Below are positions 16,441 through 25,311 of a stretch of 64,000 nucleotides of DNA, one piece after another. The position numbers and the translations under genes were made by a program. The stretch comes from Salinimicrobium flavum (GTDB lineage: Bacteria; Bacteroidota; Bacteroidia; Flavobacteriales; Flavobacteriaceae), in assembly GCF_042684505.1 (NCBI RefSeq), contig NZ_JBHULT010000006.1:682001-746000 (forward strand). Reading direction: 5' to 3'. The notes below the pieces were generated by a model that was not told the origin of the DNA, ran no database searches, and was given only the letters and a program-made list of their open reading frames with translations. Position 1 is the first letter of the stretch. Every line of letters starts with the position of its first letter.

Positions 16441-17685
16441 TTGAAAAGGAAAAAACCTGGTGATTTGAAAAACTACTTTTTCTTCCTTAAAAGAAACTTC
16501 CGAACGGTAAGCTTTGGATGGCTGCTCACGCTGCTTTCCGGCTTCGGCCAAACATTTCTTATTTCCCTTTACGTCCCGGAGATCATCAGGTCTTTCAGAA
16601 TTTCTGAAGGGGCTTTTGGAGCCATTTATGCCGGTTGTACAATTGCCGCTTCCTTCGTAATGCTTTCTGTGGGTCATACGGTAGATCATAAACCGGTAAA
16701 AAAGGTCACCACTTTTACCATTATTGGTCTTGGACTTTCAAGCATCCTCCTGGGTGTTTCTCAGAATATTTTCCTCCTCATTATTGCAATTACAGGTCTC
16801 AGGCTCTCCGGCCAGGGACTGCTTACGCATATAAGCATGACGATCATGTCTAAACAATTCGTAGCCGATCGTGGAAAAGCCCTGAGTTTTTCCTCCCTGG
16901 GCTTTTCTGTGGGGGAGGCCGTTTTTCCACTTATCATTGCCTTTTTGATAAGTTGGTTTGACTGGCGTGTAGCGGCAATAGCAAGTGGAGGGGGTTTACT
17001 GCTATACTTAATTCGGCTGAAGTTTAGCAGGCTGGAGAATTTTGATGAAAAGCTTTCAAAAAAGGGAAGCCCTTCCCCATGGTCCTTACTAAAGGATTAT
17101 AAAAGTGTGGTTTTTGACAGCAGGTTTGGGGTAATGATGCCGGCTAGTTTTATCCTTAGTTTTGCGGCTACGGCCATCTTCTTTTATCAATACGTGTTCG
17201 TGGAGAACAAAGGCTGGTCGGTTCAGCTTTACGCAACTTTCTTTACCGTGTATGCGGTCACCAGGTTCCTTTTTTCTCTCTTTGGAGGTATCTGGGTGGA
17301 TAAGTATACAGCCAGAAGACTGTTTAGGTATTATTTGATCCCTATCAACATTGGGCTCCTACCATTTGCCTTTATGGACGGGATACTGGGGGCCCTTATT
17401 TTCCTGGTTACCGCGGGAGTAAGTATGGGAGTATCGGGAACGGTGAAAACTGCTCTTATTGCTGAACTCTACGGCACTGAAAAAATGGGCGTGATAAGAA
17501 GTGTCTTTACTATGTTCTCTGTCATTAGCACAGCTTTGGGACCATTGGTCGTTGGATTACTCATGGATGCCGGAGTTAGTTTTGAATACATCATGGCCGG
17601 TATCTTTACAGTAATGGGGACCATTATTCTGAACAACCAGCGAATCAGATCGTATCAGGATCAGACAAAGAGTGAGACCGCTTGA
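16441..17685 (+). CDS. MFS transporter
   Basis: Major facilitator with twelve predicted helices in 414 residues. The first helix is FGWLLTLLSGFGQTFLISLYVPEII, and between helices 2 and 3 the MFS loop reads VGHTVDHKPVKKV. The second half begins near RFGVMMPASFILSF, with WVDKYTARR as the mirrored loop. Substrate cannot be assigned. The start is uncertain: TTG at 16441 (MKRKKPGD) or TTG at 16465 (MKNYFFFLK), the latter leaving room after the -7 element at 16428-16435. No ATG is available before the first helix. Confidence 0.9.
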   Translation: MKRKKPGDLKNYFFFLKRNFRTVSFGWLLTLLSGFGQTFLISLYVPEIIRSFRISEGAFGAIYAGCTIAASFVMLSVGHTVDHKPVKKVTTFTIIGLGLSSILLGVSQNIFLLIIAITGLRLSGQGLLTHISMTIMSKQFVADRGKALSFSSLGFSVGEAVFPLIIAFLISWFDWRVAAIASGGGLLLYLIRLKFSRLENFDEKLSKKGSPSPWSLLKDYKSVVFDSRFGVMMPASFILSFAATAIFFYQYVFVENKGWSVQLYATFFTVYAVTRFLFSLFGGIWVDKYTARRLFRYYLIPINIGLLPFAFMDGILGALIFLVTAGVSMGVSGTVKTALIAELYGTEKMGVIRSVFTMFSVISTALGPLVVGLLMDAGVSFEYIMAGIFTVMGTIILNNQRIRSYQDQTKSETA

Positions 17686-17719
17686 AAATGCACCATTTAC
17701 TAAAAACAGGTGAGTGAGA

Positions 17720-17920
17720 TCAACCGGGGTCCTTCCCGAGCTTCTGAACTCTTCCTACTTCCCCTGTCTCCAGCCTTACTTTAATTCCGTGGGGATGGGA
17801 AGGGGATTTGGTGAGAATATTAGCGACGATCCCCTCTGTTAATTTCCCGGAACGCTGGTCCTGTTTTTGAACAATACTGACGTTTGTTCCGGGAGTGATA
17901 TCTTTCCGAAGTGGCTTCAT
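17720..17920 (-). CDS. YwbE family protein
   Basis: 66 residues, matching the YwbE/DUF2196 family: PGTNVSIVQKQDQRSGKLTEGIVANILTKSPSHPHGIKVRL and GEVGRVQKL. The fold is probably a small beta barrel with a conserved SPHPHGIKV loop; biochemical role unknown. The start codon shares a base with the stop of the upstream SDR gene (17920), so the two are translationally coupled. The conserved length and motif leave little doubt that it is a gene despite its size. Confidence 0.88.
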   Translation of the reverse strand: MKPLRKDITPGTNVSIVQKQDQRSGKLTEGIVANILTKSPSHPHGIKVRLETGEVGRVQKLGKDPG

Positions 17921-18570
17921 TATCCGCGGCTGAGTTCGATCATTGCCGATTTGATGGGTTCATCTCCTTCCACAGCCTCAAAGGTCATGTTTTGTACTAA
18001 TGGGTCGGCAAGGGACATGATGAGCAGAAAAGCCACATCATCCCTGGGGATTTCTCCCGGCGCTCCCAATTTGCCCGCCAGTTTCACCTTTCCCAATCCC
18101 ATATCATCGGTAAGTGCTCCGGCCCTTAAAATTGTATATTTCAGGCCGCTTTCCCGAAGATGTTCATCAGCTTCGGCCTTTGCCTCCAAATAATGCTCCA
18201 GGTCTTTGTGTTTTGAAGGTTCATCGGCACCCATAGAGCTTAGCATGATAAACTTCTTGATTTTTGCTTTTTTGGCGGCATCAATAATCTTGATTGCTCC
18301 TTTTTCATCAACTTCGGTGGTTTTGTCCGGGCCGGTTTTACCGCCAGATCCTGCTGCAAATATCACTTTATCAATTCCTTTTAAAGCCTGGCTAAAATCA
18401 TCCTGCTCCAAATCGGCAAGCACCCATTTCACCTCCATATCTTCAAAAATGTCCTTTTGCTCTTCTTTTCTTATCATGGCGACAGGATCAAAACTCTGGC
18501 TGTTATTGAGGATCTCAATAATGCGTTTTCCTGTGCTTCCTGTAGCACCAACAATCAATATTTTTTCCAT
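17920..18570 (-). CDS. NAD(P)-binding SDR-family protein (atypical, YwnB/YhfK-like)
   Basis: 216 residues; an atypical short-chain dehydrogenase with the dinucleotide motif ILIVGATGSTGKRIIEIL at the N-terminus and the later segments DKVIFAAGSGGKTGPDKTTEVD and FIMLSSMGADEP. The usual catalytic YxxxK is replaced by the arrangement HYLEAKAEADEHLRESGLKYTILRAGAL, as in the NmrA/YwnB group, where the role is often redox sensing or quinone reduction. The substrate is not predicted. Coupled with ywbE downstream. Confidence 0.88.
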   Translation of the reverse strand: MEKILIVGATGSTGKRIIEILNNSQSFDPVAMIRKEEQKDIFEDMEVKWVLADLEQDDFSQALKGIDKVIFAAGSGGKTGPDKTTEVDEKGAIKIIDAAKKAKIKKFIMLSSMGADEPSKHKDLEHYLEAKAEADEHLRESGLKYTILRAGALTDDMGLGKVKLAGKLGAPGEIPRDDVAFLLIMSLADPLVQNMTFEAVEGDEPIKSAMIELSRG

Positions 18571-18653
18571 TTTCTGAATTTTATTTCTGAAATAGCAAGT
18601 TAAGCATCAAAAGAGGCAAATCCAACCTGAAGTTATTTAAAGGAAGAAAACTC

Positions 18654-20477
18654 TTAATTCGAAGCCTGGGCATTTTTCCTCATTTCGGTAACCTTGTGCT
18701 CCAGCTCCTTCTGTAATTCTTCCATAACCGGTTTTACCGTACCTTCCGGTAGGTCTGCGATCTTTATGTACATAAGTCCATCAACGACATCATTGAACAG
18801 AGGGTCCACATTGAATGCAATTACCTTTGCGTTTTGCTTGATGTATTTTTTTATGAGTACCGGCAGGCGAAGGCTTCCCGGTTCTACTTCATCAATGATC
18901 TTGTCGAACTTATTGAGGTCTGCCCGGGTCTCATCAAAGACAAAATCCTTGTCCCCATCCTTCAGCTTCACTTTAAACTCTTTTTTAGGCCTTACGAATT
19001 GCGCTATATAAGGATCATAATAATGAGATCTCATAAATTCGATCATAAGGGACTTTGAAAAATTGGAGAATTTATTGCTGATGCTTACTCCCCCTATCAG
19101 AAATTTATGGTGAGGGAATCGCAGGGTACAATGAACTATGCCTTTCCATAAAAGGAACAGGGGCATAGGTCGCTGCTGGTATTCCTTACAGATAAAGGCG
19201 CGGCCCATTTCAATGGATTGGCTCATCATTTCGTGAAGTTCGGGTTCAAACCTGAACAGGTCCTGAAGATAGAATCCATTGATCCCGTATTTTTCATAGA
19301 TCTCAGCTCCCATTCCCATTCTGTAGGCTCCGGCAATCTGGTTGGTCTCATTGTCCCAAAGGAACATGTGGTAGTAATAGTCGTCAAATTTATCAAGGTC
19401 GATAGGTAGATTGGTTCCTTCTCCAATAGCCCGGAAGGTGATCTCCCTTAACCTCCCTATCTCCTTTAAAATATTGGGGATTATTTCTTTTTTGGCCAGG
19501 AAAACCTCGTAATTCTTACTTTCCAGCAGGCGCTTATCCAGTCTTCGGCAGGTTTCCACTTCTTCCATCATTAGATTTTGAGCGGTGGGATCTACGATCT
19601 TTTGAGGTGGTTTTGTTTTTTTTAGGTTCTTTGGCAGGTTCTTGTAAAAAGGTTTTTTTTCAAAGGCATTGGCAAGCATGTAGGTTTTGCGCCTTAAAAA
19701 AGCAGTAAGCGCTTCAATAGTAGGTGTCTCCTTTATATCCTGTGGTGAAACCGGATTTCCTATGCGTACCTTTATCTTCCTTTTCTTCTGGGAAAGCATT
19801 TCACTGGGTAATTTTGCCGTGCGCAATACATCGCTGACAGAAGCCAGCCTGTAAAAGAACGTGCTGTTCTTCGCATGGAAATAAATAGGTATCACAGGTA
19901 CTCCGGCCTTCTGGATAAGTTTAATGGCCGCAGGATCCCATGGCTTGTCCACGATCATCCTTTTATCCCTGTAAGTAGATACTTCTCCTGCCGGAAAAAT
20001 GCCCAGGGGCTTCCCTTCCTTAAGGTGTAAAATGGCATCCTTGATCCCTTTCATGCTGGATTTGGCCTCTTTGTGTTCCTCAAAAGGATTAACGGGCATA
20101 ATATATGGCTGTAAAGGGTCAATGCGCTGCAACAGGAAATTGGCGATAACTTTATAATCTTCCCGCCGGGATAGCAATAGCTTTAAGAGGATCATCCCGT
20201 CTATACCACCTAAAGGATGGTTGGAAATGGTGATAAAGGCACCGTTCTTTGGGATACGTTTCAGGTCCTCTTCCGGGATCTCAAAATCTATTTCGAAGGC
20301 TTCCAGAATAGAATCTATAAAACGGGGTGCCGGAAAGTCTTTTCTCTTTTCATATTCTTTATTGATCACTGAGAGTCGGGTGGTTTGCAGAATGATCCAT
20401 CCCATTGAGGTACCTAAAAATCCGAATTTATCGAGATTCATTACCTTGGCAACTTCCTTTGCACTTACAATTCCCAT
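18654..20477 (-). CDS. Bifunctional acyltransferase, OlsF-like (aminolipid synthesis)
   Basis: 607 residues with two halves. The N-terminal part (about 80-290) is a PlsC-type O-acyltransferase: NHPLGGIDG carries the HxxxxD motif, FPAGEVS and VPVIPIYFH the acyl-acceptor motifs. The C-terminal part (about 320-520) is OlsB/hemolysin-like GNAT N-acyltransferase (REITFRAIGEGTNLPIDLDKFDDYYYHMFLWD, QIAGAYRMGMG, EMGRAFI). This two-domain order is that of OlsF, reported in Flavobacterium johnsoniae and Serratia to make ornithine lipids, and of glycine-lipid enzymes in Bacteroides. The amino acid used here is not determined. The aspartate kinase gene lies 26 bases upstream. Confidence 0.85.
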   Translation of the reverse strand: MGIVSAKEVAKVMNLDKFGFLGTSMGWIILQTTRLSVINKEYEKRKDFPAPRFIDSILEAFEIDFEIPEEDLKRIPKNGAFITISNHPLGGIDGMILLKLLLSRREDYKVIANFLLQRIDPLQPYIMPVNPFEEHKEAKSSMKGIKDAILHLKEGKPLGIFPAGEVSTYRDKRMIVDKPWDPAAIKLIQKAGVPVIPIYFHAKNSTFFYRLASVSDVLRTAKLPSEMLSQKKRKIKVRIGNPVSPQDIKETPTIEALTAFLRRKTYMLANAFEKKPFYKNLPKNLKKTKPPQKIVDPTAQNLMMEEVETCRRLDKRLLESKNYEVFLAKKEIIPNILKEIGRLREITFRAIGEGTNLPIDLDKFDDYYYHMFLWDNETNQIAGAYRMGMGAEIYEKYGINGFYLQDLFRFEPELHEMMSQSIEMGRAFICKEYQQRPMPLFLLWKGIVHCTLRFPHHKFLIGGVSISNKFSNFSKSLMIEFMRSHYYDPYIAQFVRPKKEFKVKLKDGDKDFVFDETRADLNKFDKIIDEVEPGSLRLPVLIKKYIKQNAKVIAFNVDPLFNDVVDGLMYIKIADLPEGTVKPVMEELQKELEHKVTEMRKNAQASN

Positions 20478-20503
20478 TGATTGCTTTTTTTTATTCTGAA
20501 TAA

Positions 20504-21754
20504 TTAAGGAATTGCCACCAGTTGTACCGTCTCTCTTGTAATTTGCTTTAGCAGTACCTTTTTGTCCTTTTCAAGCTCCTTAATAGCTGCTTCATCAAAA
20601 TGACGAATGGTGTAAAGAGATACGCCGGTATTATAAGTGACCCTGTATGTGGCTTTTAATTCCTGGATTAATTTCTCCAAGTTATTAAATTTATTATCAA
20701 CACAAACTGAAAAGCTGATGGCCGAATTCTGGATGAGGTCTACTTTAACCTGGTGATGATGCAGTAAATTGAAAATATGGCTAATATTCTTTTCCAGAAT
20801 GAACGAGAAATCAAGGGAGGAAAGGGATATTAATACCTGGTCCTTTTTAACGATGAAACATGGCACTTTTGGGGATATTTGCTGTCCTTTTCTTACCGTA
20901 GTACCCGCTTTTTCCGGATTTATAAAAGAGCGTACATAAAGGGGGATTTCCTTTTTCTGCAAAGGTTGCAAGGTTTTAGGATGAATAACCGATGCGCCGT
21001 AAAACGCAAGTTCAATGGCCTCTTCATAAGAGATCTGCTCCAGAAGGCTGGGATTGTCAAAAAATCTGGGATCGGCATTCAAAACTCCCTGCACATCTTT
21101 CCAGATGGTGACACTATCTGCACTAAGACAATAGGCAAAGATCCCTGCGGAATAGTCACTTCCTTCCCTGCCGAGAGTGGTAGAAAAGTTATTGCTGTCA
21201 GCTCCAATAAATCCCTGGGTGATGGTGAGGTTTTCAGGCTTGACGTTTTTCCTTATTTGAAACTGGGTTTCGTCCCACTGTACCTGGGCATCCCGGTAAG
21301 TGTCGTCAGTCCTGATACAATTACGGGCATCAAGCCAGTCATTTTTTATCTCCCGGGAAGAGAGATAATCACTAACAATAGTTGTCGAGATCAATTCGCC
21401 ATATATTACTACCTGGTCATAGACAAAATCATATTGTTGCGACCTGTTATGTTGCAGGAAATTCTCCAATTCCCTGAAATACCCGTTGATCTTAGCCAGA
21501 GTCGTGGCCTTCCCGGGTCCAAATAGATCATCGAGTACTTTATAGTGATATTCCTTTACCGGCTGAAGGCTCTCCTGATATTTTCCCGTTTCAAGATATT
21601 GCTTAAGTACAAGTTCCAGAGCATTGGTTATTTTACCCATGGCAGAGATCACAATCACCTTATTGCTGTTGCCATTGGCTTCAAGGACTTTCAGCACATT
21701 TCGAACACCCTCGGCATCCTTTACTGATGCTCCTCCAAATTTGAATATTTTCAT
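20504..21754 (-). CDS. Aspartate kinase
   Basis: Phosphorylates aspartate, the first step to lysine, threonine, methionine and diaminopimelate. 416 residues, monofunctional: kinase domain with KFGGASV at the N-terminus (Ala in place of the usual Thr), TLGREGSDYSAG, and ADPRF in the substrate loop, then a C-terminal ACT-type regulatory region (about 300-400). No homoserine dehydrogenase domain follows. It overlaps the upstream GNAT gene by 4 bases (coupled) and precedes the OlsF-like gene. Isoform type (lysine- or threonine-inhibited) cannot be told. Confidence 0.94.
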   Translation of the reverse strand: MKIFKFGGASVKDAEGVRNVLKVLEANGNSNKVIVISAMGKITNALELVLKQYLETGKYQESLQPVKEYHYKVLDDLFGPGKATTLAKINGYFRELENFLQHNRSQQYDFVYDQVVIYGELISTTIVSDYLSSREIKNDWLDARNCIRTDDTYRDAQVQWDETQFQIRKNVKPENLTITQGFIGADSNNFSTTLGREGSDYSAGIFAYCLSADSVTIWKDVQGVLNADPRFFDNPSLLEQISYEEAIELAFYGASVIHPKTLQPLQKKEIPLYVRSFINPEKAGTTVRKGQQISPKVPCFIVKKDQVLISLSSLDFSFILEKNISHIFNLLHHHQVKVDLIQNSAISFSVCVDNKFNNLEKLIQELKATYRVTYNTGVSLYTIRHFDEAAIKELEKDKKVLLKQITRETVQLVAIP

Positions 21755-22233
21755 GAGTTGGTTTCAACATATTTAATGATCCCGTCCTCGTCCATTTGTA
21801 CGGTGTACCAGTCCTTTAAAACATTGGCGCCACTACGTTCATAGAAATCTATAGCGTGTTTGTTCCAGTCCAGAACTACCCATTCCACCCTTTTCAAACC
21901 TTGCTCCCTGGCGAATTCCAGGACCTTTTTGTAAAGTGCGTTCCCAAGTCCGGTCCCTCTTTTTTCCTCTTTTACAATAAGGTCCTCCAGGTGCAGGGTA
22001 CGGCCTTTCCAGGTAGAGAAGCGGTAATACACCAATGCCATACCTTCGATCTTCCCGTCAACTTCGGCTACAAAAACATGAAAAAGAGGGTTTTTACCGA
22101 ATCCTTCCTTCTCCAGAGTTTCCACGGTGGTGATCACCGCATCGGGTTCCTTTTCAAATGCTGCCAGTTCTTTGATCAATTCAAGAACGGCCGGCATATC
22201 TTCTTTTCTTCCTTTTCTAATAACAGTTTCCAT
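21751..22233 (-). CDS. GNAT N-acetyltransferase (spermidine/spermine acetyltransferase-like)
   Basis: 160 residues with the GNAT fold. The acetyl-CoA motif is KEEKRGTGLGNALYKKVLEFA (R/Q-x-x-G-x-G/A), preceded by LHLEDLIV and followed by VEWVVLDWNKHAIDFYERSGANVL. The overall pattern (LAAFEKEPDAV, YYRFSTWKGRTLHLEDL) is that of the SSAT/diamine N-acetyltransferase group, so a polyamine or thialysine-like amine is a plausible acceptor. The stop overlaps the aspartate kinase start by 4 bases, so it leads that operon. Substrate remains an inference. Confidence 0.9.
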   Translation of the reverse strand: METVIRKGRKEDMPAVLELIKELAAFEKEPDAVITTVETLEKEGFGKNPLFHVFVAEVDGKIEGMALVYYRFSTWKGRTLHLEDLIVKEEKRGTGLGNALYKKVLEFAREQGLKRVEWVVLDWNKHAIDFYERSGANVLKDWYTVQMDEDGIIKYVETNS

Positions 22234-22296
22234 AGACCTGGTTTTACAACAAAAGTAGAAATTGATTTTTAGATAAAATTTACGAAATCGTTATAG

Positions 22297-22324
22297 TTGC
22301 TTAAATTAATTTGGGTTAGTTTTG
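22297..22324 (+). promoter_or_regulatory. Promoter of fbp
   Basis: TTG at 22297-22299, 17 bases, TAGTTTTG at 22317-22324 (TAnnTTTG); the fbp ATG is 27 bases further. Confidence 0.6.
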
Positions 22325-22350
22325 TTCGGTATCAAATTCAAGTGTATAAA

Positions 22351-23358
22351 ATGGTCCAAAAAAACCAAACTTTAGGGGAGTTTATAATTGAAAACCAGTC
22401 TGAATTCGCCTATTCTTCAGGGGAACTTTCAAGGCTTATCAATTCCATACGTTTGGCTGCAAAGGTAGTGAACCATGAAGTAAATAAAGCCGGACTTGTC
22501 GACATAACAGGTGCTGCCGGAGAAACCAATGTACAGGGAGAAGACCAGCAAAAACTGGATGTTTATGCCAATGAAAAATTCATCCAAACCCTTACTAATC
22601 GCGAGATTGTGTGCGGAATTGCTTCCGAAGAAATGGAAAATTTTATCACTATCGCCGGAAGTAAGAATGACCATGCAAACAAGTATGTGGTCCTTATGGA
22701 CCCGTTAGACGGAAGTTCCAATATTGACGTCAATGTCTCTGTAGGAACCATTTTTTCTATCTACCGCAGGGTTACTCCTGTAGGCACTCCCGTTCAAATT
22801 GAAGATTTTTTACAACCCGGAAATAAACAGGTAGCTGCCGGATATATCGTTTACGGTACTTCTACCATGCTGGTTTATACCACCGGATTCGGAGTGAACG
22901 GCTTTACCCTCAACCCGGCATTGGGTTCGTGGTATCTGTCTCACCCCAATATGCAATACCCTGAAAAAGGCCATATTTACTCGGTAAATGAAGGTAACTA
23001 TGTGCATTTTCCTCAGGGAGTGAAAGATTATATCAAATACTGTCAGGAAGAAAAGGATGACAGACCTTATACCTCAAGGTATATAGGTTCATTGGTCTCA
23101 GATTTCCACCGGAATATGATAAAAGGCGGGATCTATTTCTACCCTACCAGCTCCAAGGCGCCACATGGTAAGTTGAGGTTGCTATACGAATGCAACCCCA
23201 TGGCCTATATCGCCGAACAGGCCGGGGGCAAAGCCAGCGACGGGTTTACCCGTATTCTGGACATTGACCCTACTGAGCTGCACCAGCGTGTGCCGTTCTT
23301 CTGTGGTAGCAGGGACATGGTAGAAAAAGCAGAAGAATTCATGGCCAGATATAAATAA
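22351..23358 (+). CDS. fbp: Fructose-1,6-bisphosphatase, class I
   Basis: Hydrolyses fructose 1,6-bisphosphate in gluconeogenesis. 335 residues from ATG 22351 (MVQKNQTLGEFI); a longer in-frame start at 22297 would cover the promoter and is rejected. The metal site motif is VLMDPLDGSSNIDVNVSVGTIFSIY; acidic loop CGIASEEMENF; substrate residues in RYIGSLVSDFHRNMIKGGIYFYP and GKLRLLYECNPMAYIAEQAGG. Class I enzymes are Mg-dependent and often AMP-inhibited. A bidirectional terminator separates it from the convergent TerB-like gene. Confidence 0.97.
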   Translation: MVQKNQTLGEFIIENQSEFAYSSGELSRLINSIRLAAKVVNHEVNKAGLVDITGAAGETNVQGEDQQKLDVYANEKFIQTLTNREIVCGIASEEMENFITIAGSKNDHANKYVVLMDPLDGSSNIDVNVSVGTIFSIYRRVTPVGTPVQIEDFLQPGNKQVAAGYIVYGTSTMLVYTTGFGVNGFTLNPALGSWYLSHPNMQYPEKGHIYSVNEGNYVHFPQGVKDYIKYCQEEKDDRPYTSRYIGSLVSDFHRNMIKGGIYFYPTSSKAPHGKLRLLYECNPMAYIAEQAGGKASDGFTRILDIDPTELHQRVPFFCGSRDMVEKAEEFMARYK

Positions 23359-23378
23359 GACGACTCTGAATACCCAAT

Positions 23379-23408
23379 AAAAAAAGGACCTCAAAAAGGT
23401 CCTTTTTT
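23379..23408. terminator. Bidirectional terminator (fbp / TerB-like)
   Basis: GGACCT/AGGTCC stem flanked by A and T runs on both sides (23379-23391 with 23397-23408), between convergent genes. Confidence 0.85.
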
Positions 23409-23424
23409 AGTTATGTGAAAAAAG

Positions 23425-23853
23425 TTATTCGTCTTTGTTCAGCAAATATAAGTAGTCGTCAAAACTAATTTGCCCATTGAAAATCTGGATCGATCTTTTG
23501 ATGATCCCTTCAGAAACTTTAGGTGAAAATCCGAGTCCTATTGCATATTTTCTCAAAAGATCCTCTTCCTCCTCATCGATATAGTGGTCTGAATAAATAA
23601 TTTTGAACAGGTCATGCAATCGCTCCAGCCTACCCTGTACGCTGTTGTTCGGGTGGATTGGAAAAGCAGTAGGGTTTTTTAAAACTTTCTTGTACTCCTC
23701 TTCATGAATATCCAGTTTGCTGGCAAACCGCTTTAATTGAGCTTCCTCTTTTTCGTTGATTTCCCCGTCCACTGCGGCCAGGTTTACAATGGCCGCAAAA
23801 TGGCCCAAATTCCTCAGGTGTTCCCCTGTTCCAAATAGATCTGAAAATGACAT
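23425..23853 (-). CDS. TerB-like protein
   Basis: 142 residues, helical, matching the TerB/DjlA N-terminal domain type: FAAIVNLAAVDGEINEKEEAQLKRFASKLDI followed by a second copy KIIYSDHYIDEEEEDLLRKYAIGLGF. The DGEI...E and DEEE acidic loops are the metal-binding type positions of the family. Despite the family name there is no tellurite operon around, so resistance should not be assumed; TerB-like domains occur in many membrane stress contexts. Single gene, convergent with fbp. Confidence 0.85.
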   Translation of the reverse strand: MSFSDLFGTGEHLRNLGHFAAIVNLAAVDGEINEKEEAQLKRFASKLDIHEEEYKKVLKNPTAFPIHPNNSVQGRLERLHDLFKIIYSDHYIDEEEEDLLRKYAIGLGFSPKVSEGIIKRSIQIFNGQISFDDYLYLLNKDE

Positions 23854-24083
23854 ATTTTAATGTTTTACCCAAAGATAAATAATCTGTGTTTACTATGAAT
23901 AAAACTTTGGGGTTTCCCTCCAAAAAGTCGGGGCCGCACTTTCCGCTTATCGTCTCTTGGTTTATGGGCACCTTCGGAAGCTATCCTTGCCTGCCGGCAG
24001 GCAATTGCTAACCTGCTAAAGAAGACTTTTAATTTTTTCCTAATGCCTCAGCTGCCCTGCAAGAAAAGTCCTAACTTGAAACT
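23854..24083. other. Intergenic region upstream of the repair cluster
   Basis: No gene seen. It holds an 18-bp perfect palindrome at 23987-24004 (TTGCCTGCC and its complement), a member of the TGCCGGCA family found elsewhere in the window. No clear -33/-7 pair was found for the exonuclease gene. Confidence 0.6.
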
Positions 24084-25133
24084 ATGCCGGTACGAAGAGA
24101 TAAAAATCCCCTGCTTGTTTTCAATGACAAAGGCATCTACTGTGAGCAGGCAGATGTCTACCTGGATCCCTGGAGGCCGGTAGATAAAGCCATTATTACC
24201 CATGGGCATGCAGATCATTCCCGCTGGGGCCACAAGCAGTACATCACCCACCATACCAATGTACCCATTATTAAACACCGACTGGGAGATATTGAAGTGT
24301 CCGGCATTGGACATGGAGAAACCATCAGCATCAATAATGTAAAATTCTCCCTTCATCCGGCAGGCCATATCATAGGTTCATCCCAGGTGAAGGTGGAATA
24401 CAAGGGAGAGGTGTGGGTTTTCAGCGGTGATTATAAGACCGAAGATGACGGTATCTCGGTTCCTTTTGAACCTGTAAAATGCGACGCTTTTATTACCGAA
24501 TGCACCTTTGGTTTGCCGGCTTTTAAATGGCAACCGCAACAACAGGTGATGGAAGAGATCAACACCTGGTGGCAGCAAAACCGGGAAGAAGGTAAAACCT
24601 CAGTTCTGTTTGGATATTCCCTGGGAAAGGCGCAGCGTTTGCTTAAATTTTTGGATCCTTCGATAGGAAAGATCTTCACCCATGGGGCTATCGAAAACAT
24701 GACCGAGGTACTGCGACCTCTGGCAGATTTCCCTGAAACTACCAGGATCACAAGGGAGGTTAAAAAAGAGGAAATAAGAGGCGGCATGGTGTTGGCTCCG
24801 CCAGGTGCGCAAGGCAGCACCTGGATAAGGAAGATGGTACCTTATGAAACCGGAATGGCAAGCGGCTGGATGGCTTTCAGGGGTGCAAGACGAAGAAGAG
24901 CCGTTGATCGCGGCTTTGTTTTGTCAGATCATTGTGACTGGCAGGGACTGCTTTCATCCATTAAAGCCACAGGCTGCGAGAGGGTCATCTGTACCCATGG
25001 ATATTCAGAAATATTCTGCAGGTTCCTGAATGAACAAGGTTACGACGCCCGCACCGCCGAAACTCAGTATGAAGGAGAACTGGCAGAGATGAACGCCAAA
25101 GCTGAAGATACGGACGAAATCAATGATCAATGA
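24084..25133 (+). CDS. Ligase-associated DNA exonuclease (metallo-beta-lactamase fold)
   Basis: 349 residues of the beta-lactamase/beta-CASP type. The metal motif is ITHGHADHSRWG, with HPAGHIIGSSQVKVEY and FSGDYKTEDDG as later ligands and FVLSDHCDWQGLL near the C-terminus. It is first of the conserved bacterial four-gene cluster: exonuclease, ATP-dependent DNA ligase, Lhr-Core helicase, Mn-dependent phosphoesterase (PdeM), a proposed DNA repair pathway studied in Pseudomonas. The product presumably trims 5' or 3' ends before sealing; polarity is not known here. The start ATG at 24084 leads into MPVRRDKNPLLVF, the normal N-terminus. Confidence 0.93.
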   Translation: MPVRRDKNPLLVFNDKGIYCEQADVYLDPWRPVDKAIITHGHADHSRWGHKQYITHHTNVPIIKHRLGDIEVSGIGHGETISINNVKFSLHPAGHIIGSSQVKVEYKGEVWVFSGDYKTEDDGISVPFEPVKCDAFITECTFGLPAFKWQPQQQVMEEINTWWQQNREEGKTSVLFGYSLGKAQRLLKFLDPSIGKIFTHGAIENMTEVLRPLADFPETTRITREVKKEEIRGGMVLAPPGAQGSTWIRKMVPYETGMASGWMAFRGARRRRAVDRGFVLSDHCDWQGLLSSIKATGCERVICTHGYSEIFCRFLNEQGYDARTAETQYEGELAEMNAKAEDTDEINDQ

Positions 25134-25311
25134 AAAAGTGGACAGTGGACAGCGGTCCGTGGGCAGGAAAAAGAAAAGGCTCCTCTCCTAGGAGAGGAAA
25201 ACAACTCATAAAAGCTCCCTCACTTTTTTCTAGGGAGGGCCGGGACAAAAAAAATAACTTTAGAATACGAAAAAATTCCCTCTCCTGTTAGGGGAGGGCC
25301 AGGGAGGGGTT
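25134..25311. repeat. Palindrome-rich gap between exonuclease and ligase
   Basis: Contains an 18-bp perfect palindrome at 25181-25198 (TCCTCTCCT and its complement) and a GGGGAGGGCC-type segment just before the ligase start. These are dispersed intergenic repeat types; no gene fits. Confidence 0.6.

Noticed and set aside
20879..21526. 215-codon plus-strand open frame over aspartate kinase
   Set aside because: Antisense to the kinase domain, no recognisable domain, no promoter.
23425..23853. Tellurite resistance operon
   Set aside because: Only the TerB-like domain is present, without TerC/D/Z neighbours.
25134..25311. Small RNA or riboswitch between exonuclease and ligase genes
   Set aside because: The palindrome is a dispersed repeat type; no known riboswitch core was recognised.
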